Of a stretch of DNA of 64,000 bases, positions 50,180-57,548 are shown in pieces. Position 1 is the stretch's first letter, and every line of letters starts with the position of its first letter. Origin of the DNA: Streptomyces piniterrae (GTDB lineage: Bacteria; Actinomycetota; Actinomycetes; Streptomycetales; Streptomycetaceae); NCBI RefSeq assembly GCF_005048155.1, contig NZ_SUMB01000002.1:434001-498000 (forward strand), given 5' to 3'. The position numbers and the translations under genes are program-made. Below the pieces are notes generated by a model. That model was not told where the DNA came from, did not search any database, and saw only the letters and a program-made list of their open reading frames with translations.

Positions 50180-51346
50180 ATGGCCAAACGTCTGATCGTC
50201 TGCTGCGACGGCACATGGAATCTCGCCGACCAGCCCAGCAAGACGAACGTCACCAAAGTAGCCCTGTCGGTCCGACCGCAGGCCGCCGGTGTGGAGCAGC
50301 GCGTCTACTACCACAGCGGTGTCGGCACAAGCCGATGGGAGCGCCTGCGCGGCGGCGCGTTCGGCGCGGGGCTGTCCGGCAACATCATGGATGCCTACCG
50401 CTTCCTCATCGATGCCTACGAGCCCGGTGACGTGCTGTATCTGTTCGGCTTCAGCCGGGGGGCGTTCACCGCGCGCAGCCTGGCCGGCCTGGTGCGCAAC
50501 TGCGGCATCCTGCGCCGGGAGAACGCCGATCGGATCAAGGAGGCGTGGGCCCTGTACCGCGACCGGATCGAGAAGCCGACCGGCACGGCGTCCACTCTCT
50601 TCCGCCGGGCGTACGCACACGAGACCGGGATCCACTTCATCGGAGTGTGGGACACGGTCGGTAGCCTCGGCATCCCAGATGCGGGCCCCCGGTGGCTCAG
50701 GCCGGTCGTGAGCCGGGCCAACCGTCGTTGGGAGTTCCACGACACCGGGTTGAGCAGCTGGGTGAAGGGCGCCTTCCACGCGCTGGCCATCGACGAGCAG
50801 CGCACACCCTTCCGCCCGACACTGTGGCACCAGCGGGCCGCCGACGCCGACAGCGGCCAGGAACTGAAGCAGGTGTGGTTCTCCGGAGTGCACACCGACG
50901 TCGGCGGCGGATACAAGGAGACGGGTCTGTCCGACATCACACTGCTGTGGATGGTCCATCAGGCCCGCCGGTACGGGCTGGAGTTCGACGCCGAGGTCCT
51001 CAGCGAGACCGGGCCGCGTCACATGACCGCGGACCGCAGCATCGACTTCCGGGTGCTGCCCGACAGCCTGGGCATGGTGCACGACTCACACACCGGCCTG
51101 TACCGACTGGACGCACCGTGGCACCGGCCCATCGGACAGGCCGCGGACAAGCAGGGGCGTCTCGACGGGTGCGAATATCTCTCGCAGTCCGCCAAGGAAC
51201 GCCACGACAAGGACACGTCCTACCGACCGCCGGAGCTCGACCGCTATCTCGACCAGGGCCCGGTACGCCTCGAAGAACCGGTGCCCGTGCCCGCAACCAG
51301 CGCGCAACTGCCGCCCACCAGCACGGACCGGACAGCCGCTGCCTGA
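50180..51346 (+). CDS. DUF2235-family alpha/beta-hydrolase (Tle1-like phospholipase fold)
   Basis: 388 residues. KRLIVCCDGTWN at the start, nucleophile Ser92 in LFGFSRGAFTARSLAG, FIGVWDTVGSLGIP (Asp), VWFSGVHTDVGGGYKETGLSDITLLWMV (His and Asp): the diagnostic DUF2235 motifs. In proteobacteria this family includes type VI secretion phospholipase effectors; there is no secretion cluster and no signal peptide here, so it is probably a cytoplasmic hydrolase. GGAGGGGG precedes the ATG. The 275 bases before it hold a G9 tract and no gene. Confidence 0.88.
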   Translation: MAKRLIVCCDGTWNLADQPSKTNVTKVALSVRPQAAGVEQRVYYHSGVGTSRWERLRGGAFGAGLSGNIMDAYRFLIDAYEPGDVLYLFGFSRGAFTARSLAGLVRNCGILRRENADRIKEAWALYRDRIEKPTGTASTLFRRAYAHETGIHFIGVWDTVGSLGIPDAGPRWLRPVVSRANRRWEFHDTGLSSWVKGAFHALAIDEQRTPFRPTLWHQRAADADSGQELKQVWFSGVHTDVGGGYKETGLSDITLLWMVHQARRYGLEFDAEVLSETGPRHMTADRSIDFRVLPDSLGMVHDSHTGLYRLDAPWHRPIGQAADKQGRLDGCEYLSQSAKERHDKDTSYRPPELDRYLDQGPVRLEEPVPVPATSAQLPPTSTDRTAAA

Positions 51347-51705
51347 TGCAGGCGCCCCCTGCCCGAGGTGTTGGTGTGCCGGTCCCTGGTGGAGTCCCCG
51401 GTGGGATCAAAATGCTCGCCGCGGGAGGGATGCGTCAGAAGCCCCAGACCGGTGAGCCACAGGGCGCCGTCGTCGCCCGCGCTGATGTCGTGCGCCCGCA
51501 GCTCGTCCGGACAGCCGGCTTTGCGGGCCCGACACTCGGCGATGGCGAGCCGCGCCCGTGCATCTGCGCCCGTCGCTCCGGGGTCCGTTCGGCGTCCCGG
51601 TCGTCGAGCCCGACTGCGGCTTCGGGTGCGCACGGACTGTGGGCGTACCCCAAGGGGACGGGATGGGAGGGTTCGCCATCCGGTCGGCTGTCGGCAACTA
51701 TTCGG
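51347..51705. other. Interval with no supportable gene
   Basis: 359 bases between the DUF2235 gene and the end of the ECF41 sigma gene. A minus-strand frame through 51410-51600 reads like degraded coding sequence (RLAIAECRARKAG, DGALWLTGLGLLTHPSRG), but it has no ribosome site and I do not recognise it. No hairpin stronger than background was found. Confidence 0.4.
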
Positions 51706-52629
51706 TTATTCCGTGGGCCGGCGCACCTGCCTCAACTCGCGGTGGACTGCCCAGGCGTCCCCTACCGGGCCCACGTGCCCGAGCTTGTCGGGGTTGACCA
51801 CCGAGCGGATCGTCTGAATCTGCCCGTCGAGTACATCGAGGGCCAGGGTGTGGAGCACCTTCCCGTCCCGGTCTCGGAAGATCGCGCCCGGCTGGCCGTT
51901 GACCTCGTGCGGCTCGAACGTCACGTCGATCAGGGCCAACCGGGGGAAGACGGAGGCAAGCAGCCGGGCCACGTTCTCGGCACCGATGACGGCCCTGGCC
52001 AGCTGCGGGGCCTTGCCGCCGCCGTCGCCGACCATCGATACGTCCGCGGCGAGCAGTTCCCGCAGACCGGCGACGTCGCCTTCGCGCAGGGCGTCGAAGA
52101 ACTGCGCCGCCAGTTCCTCCCGCTCCTCGCGAACCGCTTCGAAGCGCGGCCGTCCGGCCTTCATATGGCGACGCGCCCGCACCAGTAGCTGCCGGCAGGC
52201 CGCCTCCGACCGACCCACCGCCGCGGCCACCTCGTCGAACCCGAAGCCGAACACCTCCCGCAGCACAAACACCGCCCGCTCCAGCGGGCTGAGCCGCTCC
52301 AGCAGCAGCAACGCCGCCATCGACACCGAGTCGGCCAGTTCCACCGACCGCGCCGGATCCTCATACGGATCGCTCAGCAGCGGCTCGGGAAACCACGGAC
52401 CCACGTACTCCTCCCGGCGCACCCGCGCGGAACGCAGCACGTCGATCGAGAGCCGCGTCACCGTGGCCGACAGAAAAGCCTTGGTCGACGTGGGGCGGGT
52501 GGACGTGAGGTCAAAGCGCAGCCAGGTCTCCTGCACCGCGTCCTCGGCCTCACCCACACTCCCCAGAATTCGATAGGCGATCGAGAACAGCAGCGGTCGC
52601 AGCTCCTCGAACTCCTCGACCTTGCTCAT
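51706..52629 (-). CDS. ECF41-group RNA polymerase sigma factor with fused SnoaL-like regulatory domain
   Basis: 307 residues. The ATG at 52629 has GGAGGGG upstream. Sigma-2 about 5-75 (RPLLFSIAYRILGSVGEAEDAVQETWLRF), sigma-4 about 115-170 (LSPLERAVFVLREVFGFGFDEVAAAVGRSEAACRQLLVRARR), then a SnoaL-like domain. All three ECF41 marks are present: a WLPEP-type linker (here WFPEP), DGGGK and NPDKL near the C-terminus. In ECF41 the C-terminal domain controls activity without a separate anti-sigma factor. The partner gene lies 196 bases upstream with an exact ECF41 promoter. Confidence 0.94.
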   Translation of the reverse strand: MSKVEEFEELRPLLFSIAYRILGSVGEAEDAVQETWLRFDLTSTRPTSTKAFLSATVTRLSIDVLRSARVRREEYVGPWFPEPLLSDPYEDPARSVELADSVSMAALLLLERLSPLERAVFVLREVFGFGFDEVAAAVGRSEAACRQLLVRARRHMKAGRPRFEAVREEREELAAQFFDALREGDVAGLRELLAADVSMVGDGGGKAPQLARAVIGAENVARLLASVFPRLALIDVTFEPHEVNGQPGAIFRDRDGKVLHTLALDVLDGQIQTIRSVVNPDKLGHVGPVGDAWAVHRELRQVRRPTE

Positions 52630-52825
52630 GCCGAATCCCCTCCCCCTGAAGCCCCTTTGGAGCTCTCCCACCCGGCAGTAGTCGCCGGCCGCAGACATCT
52701 GAAGGCACCTCAAGGCATAGGCAGACACCTTCGTTGATCATCCGGACCACCGGCAGGCAGAGTAACGCCCCCGAGCCCGGGGCCCGGAGTCCACAGCGGA
52801 CCCCGAGCCAAGTGCCGATGTCCCC

Positions 52826-53299
52826 TCAGTGGAACTGCCCAGCCTCGTAGTTGCCGGCCGGCTGCCGGGTGATGACGTTCACCCGATTCGCCAAGTTCAT
52901 GAAGGAGATCAGCACCACCAGTGCGGTGAGCTGCTCCTCGTCGTAGTGCTTGGCGGCATACGCCCACACCTCGTCGCTGACCCCACCGGCCGCGTCCGCG
53001 ATCCGGGTCCCCTCCTCCGCCAGCTCCAGCGCGGCACGCTCGGCCTCGGTGAAGACCGTGGCCTCCCGCCACGCCGCCACCAGGTTCAGCCGCACCGAGG
53101 TCTCGCCGGCAGCGGCGGCTTCCTTGGTGTGCATGTCGATGCAGACGGCGCAGCCGTTGATCTGGCTCACCCGAAGCGCCACCAGCTCCTGCGTCGTGGC
53201 CGGCACCGGCATGTCCTTGAGCGCCTGGCCCGCCGACATCATGTACTTGAAGGCCTTGGGGGCGTCCGGGCCGGTGGAGAAGTTCAGTCGCGCGTCCAT
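52826..53299 (-). CDS. Carboxymuconolactone-decarboxylase/AhpD-type protein, ECF41 partner
   Basis: 157 residues. AhpD-like core: RVSQINGCAVCIDMHTKEA, with the redox CxxC and the following His, then LVAAWREATVFTEAERAALELAE. Such proteins reduce peroxides or act on lactones; the family is one of the enzyme classes genetically linked to ECF41 sigma factors. AAGGAG precedes the ATG at 53299 by eight bases. It is transcribed toward the sigma gene and is probably its main target. Confidence 0.92.
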   Translation of the reverse strand: MDARLNFSTGPDAPKAFKYMMSAGQALKDMPVPATTQELVALRVSQINGCAVCIDMHTKEAAAAGETSVRLNLVAAWREATVFTEAERAALELAEEGTRIADAAGGVSDEVWAYAAKHYDEEQLTALVVLISFMNLANRVNVITRQPAGNYEAGQFH

Positions 53300-53339
53300 G
53301 GCGTGCTCCTTCGTGGTCGTCAGTGGCTACACCCCCTGA

Positions 53340-53366
53340 GACGGGGTAGCCCGACCCCCTGTGACA
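53340..53366 (-). promoter_or_regulatory. ECF41-type promoter of the AhpD-like gene
   Basis: Reading the minus strand: TGTCACA (53366-53360), 16 bases, then CGTC (53343-53340). This is the published -35/-10 consensus of ECF41 promoters, TGTCACA-N16-CGTC, with no mismatch. It lies 41 bases upstream of the AhpD-like ATG. Confidence 0.85.
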
Positions 53367-53462
53367 CGGACGAATGTGGCCTGCGTCACTCGGCCGTCGG
53401 GTGCACATCAGTCGACGACCTCTCGGCACCTCCTTGCGTAGGATCCCGGCACTGTAGGAGCC

Positions 53463-53823
53463 ATGGGAGCAGCAGGAGTGACACCACAAACGGGCGCCGG
53501 CACGCGCAGTGGCCGCATGTCGCTGCGGGAGGTGGCTTGGCGTTATCAGGCGGACGAGGTCTTCCCTGCGGACTTGGGGCCTGGCGCGGCGGTACGCGCT
53601 GCGCCGACTGGCGGCCAGGCTCGTCGAGGGGGAGATTGCCCTCGACCAACTGACAGCGGTCGAAACCGAGGAGGAGCGATCGTTCGTGTCGCTCATCCCG
53701 CAATGCGTGTGCTGCATCGAGTACACGTTGGGGTTCGATCAGCGGACTTGGGTGGCCGAGCTACGGGCTGCCGCGCTCACTCTGACATCGGCTCCGCCGA
53801 TCGGCCCCGGCTACTTCGCCTGA
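53463..53823 (+). pseudogene. Small conserved-looking gene with a frameshift
   Basis: The first part reads as coding in one frame from 53463 (or the ATG at 53517, MSLREVAWRYQADEVFPADL), with GC-rich third positions. From about 53575 the coding-like frame changes by one base (WGLARRYALRRLAARLVEG ... VETEEERSFVSLIPQCVCCIEY) and runs to the stop at 53823. Neither frame alone looks natural throughout. I do not know the family. It is either a real broken gene of about 110 codons or a one-base sequencing error near 53570-53585. Confidence 0.45.
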
Positions 53824-53996
53824 GTTACCGCCACACGAACGAGAGAAGTCCCTGGCCACGAGGGCCGGCACGCAGGGGCGACAGCGTGGGAGCTCGGGGG
53901 GCGTGCATGAGGCGAGCGCATCCCGGACTGCCTGGGCCGATGGTTCGAGCCGCTCCGGGGCCCGGCTCAGGGCCCGTGAATGGCAGCATGATCGGC

Positions 53997-54944
53997 ATGA
54001 CGCGCATACTCACCCGCCGCGATCTGCTCGCCGTGCTCGATCCCGGTGCCTGCCTTGAGGTGCTGCGTGACGGGTTCCGTCGAGCCGGGGCCGGAGCGGT
54101 CCCCGGGCAGCGGATCCGTACCGACCTTCCGTTCCCGGGGACCGCCACCGCGCTGATCCCCGGCCTGCTGTCCGGCATCGATGCGTACACCGTGAAGGTC
54201 AACGCGAAGTTCCCCGGCGCCCGCCCGGCCCTGCGCGGCGTCATCTGCCTGCACAGCGGGCGAGACGGCGAACTGCTCGCGTTGCTGGACTCCGCGACTC
54301 TCACCGCCTGGCGCACCGGGCTGGCCGCCGCCCTCGGGACCCATCTGCTCGCCGCTCCCGACCCAGACGGCAGTGCGGTGCTGGGCGTCATCGGGGCCGG
54401 CGCACAGGCGGAACTCACCCTCCTCGGGCTGCGCGAGCTGCGTCGCTGGGGCGGGCTGGTGGTGCACGACACCGACGCGGAGCGCGCCGCCGGCTTCGCC
54501 GCCCGCCACGGCGGTACCACCGCCGACTCCGCCGCCGAAGTCGCCGCCCGCGCGGACACCCTGCTGCTGGCCACCTGGTCCCGAACCCCACTGCTCGCGC
54601 TCACCGACATCCGCCCCGGACAGCACCTGACCACTCTCGGCGCCGACGAACCCGGAAAGCGGGAACTCGCCGCCGACCTCCTGGATGCCGCCCTGCTCGC
54701 GGTCGATGACCGTCAACTTGCCGCCGCTACAGGTGCGTTGGCGAACGCCGGACTGTCGGAATCGGCCGCGGACGCCACCCTCGGTGAGATCCTCCGCCGT
54801 GATCACCCGGGACGTACCCACCCCGAGGAGATCACGGTCTACGCTCCGGTCGGCCTCCCTTGGCAGGACCTCGCCGTCTCCTGGGCCGCCCATCAAGAAG
54901 CCGAACGCCGGGACATCGGGGTCATCATCGATCTCCTTGGCTGA
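53997..54944 (+). CDS. Ornithine cyclodeaminase / mu-crystallin family protein
   Basis: 315 residues from ATG 53997 (ATG 53988 in frame is an alternative). Motifs: MTRILTRRDLLAVLDPGACLEVLRDGF, IDAYTVKVNAKFPGA, LLDSATLTAWRTGLAAALGTHLLA, NAD loop VLGVIGAGAQAELTLLGL and LTTLGADEPGKRELAADLL. The family covers ornithine cyclodeaminase, alanine dehydrogenase and ketimine reductases; specificity is not visible. The stop codon is the first unit of a 7-bp tandem repeat. Confidence 0.88.
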   Translation: MTRILTRRDLLAVLDPGACLEVLRDGFRRAGAGAVPGQRIRTDLPFPGTATALIPGLLSGIDAYTVKVNAKFPGARPALRGVICLHSGRDGELLALLDSATLTAWRTGLAAALGTHLLAAPDPDGSAVLGVIGAGAQAELTLLGLRELRRWGGLVVHDTDAERAAGFAARHGGTTADSAAEVAARADTLLLATWSRTPLLALTDIRPGQHLTTLGADEPGKRELAADLLDAALLAVDDRQLAAATGALANAGLSESAADATLGEILRRDHPGRTHPEEITVYAPVGLPWQDLAVSWAAHQEAERRDIGVIIDLLG

Positions 54945-54976
54945 CGGGTGACGGCTGACGGCTGACGGGTGAGGGG
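54942..54976. repeat. 7-bp tandem repeat beginning at a stop codon
   Basis: TGACGGG-TGACGGC-TGACGGC-TGACGGG-TGAGGGG: five units of seven bases from 54942. Because seven is not a multiple of three, the repeated TGA falls in all three forward frames, giving a triple-frame stop just after the ornithine cyclodeaminase homologue. Confidence 0.85.
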
Positions 54977-55021
54977 CGCCGGCTGGGTGGCTGCGGGTTT
55001 GTGCGCGCCGCCCGCTCCCAG

Positions 55022-55759
55022 CTATTTCGTCCAGGGCGGGCTGAACTCCACATGGAACTGCTCCACCTCGTGGGCGTGCACATCCGACCAGTAGTAGAGC
55101 CCCCTGCAGACGTGGTAATTGCAGCCACCCGGGAGGTACAGCCTGGTGGCGGCTGCAGGCGGCCCCTCCTTTGTCACCGCGAACACGTCTCCCGCGGCGT
55201 CCCGAAATGCCGACGTATCACCGGTCAGGAACAGTGTCTCGGCGAAGAAGTGCTGGCGGAGAAAGGGCTGGTTCCGGTGATTGCGGGTGGTGGCGTAATC
55301 CTTCTCCTTGTCGGCCTTCTCGTTCTCCTCGTCGGTCGGCAGATCGCTCTCCGGCACGCTCGCCGTCCGTATCTCCCGGGCGGCGTTCCCCGCGTTGATA
55401 CGCTCCCGCAACCGCTTCCAACGGGACGGCCGGAACTGCACCGACCTGTGGGCCAGCACGAGATCGAGCGGCTGTTCCTCTCCCCAGCCGATCCCCGGCG
55501 CGGGCGGGGTGGTGCGCATCGGTAGATAGAGCAAGGTCCGTGGGGAGCGTGCCGCGAGCAGCCACAGCGTGCCGATGCGTCGGCCGTCCGCCCGGTCGAC
55601 GTACATGTCGTAGGAGTTGCGGGTTTTGTAGAGTGCCCCGTTCTTGAGGGGTTTGGCCGGGCGCATCACCCGGAATTCCTCGCCCCCCATCCGTACGTGC
55701 TGTACGGCGACCTTCAGCCGCAGGTCGTCCCGTCCGATGGCGGCCCTTGATGCGGGCAT
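55022..55759 (-). CDS. Protein of unknown function
   Basis: 245 residues; I do not recognise the family. GGAGAG precedes the ATG at 55759. No signal peptide or membrane segment. The first 110 residues look like compact alpha/beta sequence (LKVAVQHVRMGGEEFRVM, GTLWLLAARSPRTLLYLP), followed by a highly charged linker (DEENEKADKEKDY) and a C-terminal part with clustered aromatic, Cys and His residues (CNYHVCRGLYYWSDVHAHEVEQFHVEF). Codon usage is less GC-biased than in neighbours, which hints at more recent acquisition. Confidence 0.65.
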   Translation of the reverse strand: MPASRAAIGRDDLRLKVAVQHVRMGGEEFRVMRPAKPLKNGALYKTRNSYDMYVDRADGRRIGTLWLLAARSPRTLLYLPMRTTPPAPGIGWGEEQPLDLVLAHRSVQFRPSRWKRLRERINAGNAAREIRTASVPESDLPTDEENEKADKEKDYATTRNHRNQPFLRQHFFAETLFLTGDTSAFRDAAGDVFAVTKEGPPAAATRLYLPGGCNYHVCRGLYYWSDVHAHEVEQFHVEFSPPWTK

Positions 55760-56155
55760 CCAGTTCTCTCCTGCCTTTCGCGTGATGTTTCAGACCGTGA
55801 TTGTTCCGGTGGGTGAGTGGTATGGCACCCGGAATTTCGGAATGGCCGCGCCGCCGCAGGTGCGGAACGAAGGGGGCCCGTCGGCCGTCACGATGTACGA
55901 AAGTACGGAACGGAGGGTCCGTCGACGACCAGCGGCCAGCACGGTGTCCGAATACCGCCAGACCTGTGGGTGAGCTGCGGGCACACTCGGGTCTGTAGCA
56001 GCCCGTGCCGCGGTTGAAGCCGGACACAATCGGCCGGCGCGGCCCCGTCCTCTGGAGCGACTCATGAGCACCATCCAGCCGGCGGCCGTTCCGCGTTTGG
56101 TAGGGGTCACGGCTAGGGGCGCCTGGGTGCTGTCGGCCGCGGTGAGTGAAGACGT
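55760..56155. other. Divergent interval without a supportable gene
   Basis: 396 bases between the unknown minus-strand gene and the Ada/Tag gene. It presumably holds both promoters. GC is lower than average. I see no convincing small gene, repeat or strong hairpin. Confidence 0.4.
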
Positions 56156-57139
56156 ATGACGAGCGCCGCAAGCGGAACGTACACCCTGATCGGGCCTGAC
56201 GGCCGGGCCTACCGAAGCGCTTCGCCCGGCTCGTTGGGCGGTCACCGGCCGGGCAAGTTGTATGGGCGGCTCGACTGCCCCTCCGCGTTACGCGCCATTG
56301 CCCGCGGTCACTACGTACGCCATCGGGTCTTCTTCGCCGACGAAGACACCGCTGTCGCGGCCGGATATCGACCGTGCTCGGTGTGTATGCCCCAGCAGTA
56401 CGCAAAGTGGAGGGCTCGGAGAAACGGGTTTCCCGGCCAGGGGAGCCCCGGAAGAGAGAGTGAATGCGTGATCAGTACATCTGGAGCCGGCGATGCGTTC
56501 TGCGCGTCCGACCCACCTGGCGATGTGGTGACCGACCGGTCGACGGAGGGGCAGGCCGTGGTGGGGGAGGACGGACTTGGGCGCTGTGTGTGGGCCGTCT
56601 CGCATCCGCTCAACCTGCACTATCACGACACCGAATGGGGCCTGCCCGTCCGTGGTGAACAGGCTTTGTTCGAGCGGATCACGCTTGAGGCCTTTCAGGC
56701 GGGGCTGAGTTGGCTGACGATTCTCGCCAAGCGTCCGGCTTTCCGTACGGCGTTTGGTGGTTTCCAGCCCGAGGCCGTTGCGGCGTACGCCGACGGGGAT
56801 GTCGAACGCCTCATGAGCGACGCCGGGATCGTGCGTAATCGCGCGAAGATCGAGGCGGCGCGCACCAACGCCCGCGCCGTGCTGGCGTTGCGTGAACACG
56901 GCGGGCTGGATCGGCTGATCTGGTCCCACCAGCCGGCTCGCACCCCCGTGCCCCGTACCGTCGCCGAAGTGCCCACCAGCACGGCCGAGTCGAAAGCGCT
57001 CGCCGCCGAACTGCGGTCGTACGGCTTCCGGTTCGTCGGTCCCACCACGAGTTATGCCCTCATGGAGGCCATTGGCATGGTCGACACACATCTTGTCGGT
57101 TGCCATCGGCGCGGGTCCTCGGGTCAGTATGACGACTAG
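56156..57139 (+). CDS. Ada-like metal-binding domain fused to 3-methyladenine DNA glycosylase I (Tag)
   Basis: 327 residues in one frame. Residues about 8-90 match the Ada N-terminal zinc domain as found in actinobacterial stand-alone proteins (KLYGRLDCPSAL, HRVFFADEDTAVAAGYRPCSVC); Cys41, Cys74 and Cys77 remain but the methyl-acceptor Cys position is not Cys. Residues about 135-320 are a full Tag: zinc ligands Cys144, His157, His312, Cys316, plus HDTEWGLPV and ITLEAFQAGLSWLTILAKR. Tag excises 3-methyladenine. A 45-residue low-complexity linker joins them; a GTG in the linker near 56467 could allow separate translation of Tag. Confidence 0.85.
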   Translation: MTSAASGTYTLIGPDGRAYRSASPGSLGGHRPGKLYGRLDCPSALRAIARGHYVRHRVFFADEDTAVAAGYRPCSVCMPQQYAKWRARRNGFPGQGSPGRESECVISTSGAGDAFCASDPPGDVVTDRSTEGQAVVGEDGLGRCVWAVSHPLNLHYHDTEWGLPVRGEQALFERITLEAFQAGLSWLTILAKRPAFRTAFGGFQPEAVAAYADGDVERLMSDAGIVRNRAKIEAARTNARAVLALREHGGLDRLIWSHQPARTPVPRTVAEVPTSTAESKALAAELRSYGFRFVGPTTSYALMEAIGMVDTHLVGCHRRGSSGQYDD

Positions 57140-57548
57140 AGCGGTCTACGTCTGCGGCTCAGCCAGATGTATTGCCGGGCTTGCAGAAAGTGTGCGGGAA
57201 TATCTGCTACCGGCTTGAAAATCGGCGGCCCGCGATTCATTATCGCGGGGACTCCGGTTCGTACGGGGCTGTTGAGCCCTATGCCACAGGAGTCCAGGAT
57301 CCGGGGGGAGATCTGTTCTTTTGGCGATTCCTTGGCGTTCTTCGACGCCCCTGTGCGTTCTCTCTGTCTGCGGCATGACATTGATCGCGATGGTCGCACG
57401 GTTGCGCAGTCTCAAGGTCGCCCCCTTCGGTTCTGGTGACGTTTGCACTCATCATCCGCCGCTGCATTGCGGAGAGAACAAAGATTCCCGTCTTGCGGGG
57501 ATCGGATAGATCCGGGGCAATTCACCGAGGAAGGGCTCGACAACACAC
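57140..57548. other. AT-richer interval upstream of the FAD oxidase
   Basis: 409 bases with markedly lower GC than the window. Short frames exist on both strands but none has a ribosome site or coding-like third positions. A small imperfect hairpin (GATTCCC ... GGGGATC) lies near 57485-57505. It probably holds the oxidase promoter. Confidence 0.4.

Noticed and set aside
50180..51346. DUF2235 hydrolase as a secreted antibacterial phospholipase effector
   Set aside because: There is no type VI or type VII secretion gene, immunity gene or export signal nearby; only the fold is shared with Tle1 effectors.
51244..51633. Minus-strand frame between the DUF2235 and ECF41 genes as a real gene
   Set aside because: It runs into the DUF2235 coding region, has no ribosome site and no recognised domain; kept only as a possible remnant.
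53935..53965. tRNA-like T-arm sequence GGTTCGAGCC
   Set aside because: No acceptor, D or anticodon arms can be drawn around it, and it lies just upstream of the ornithine cyclodeaminase homologue.
57167..57439. Possible 90-residue small protein upstream of the FAD oxidase
   Set aside because: No ribosome site, poor third-position bias and competing open frames in other phases.
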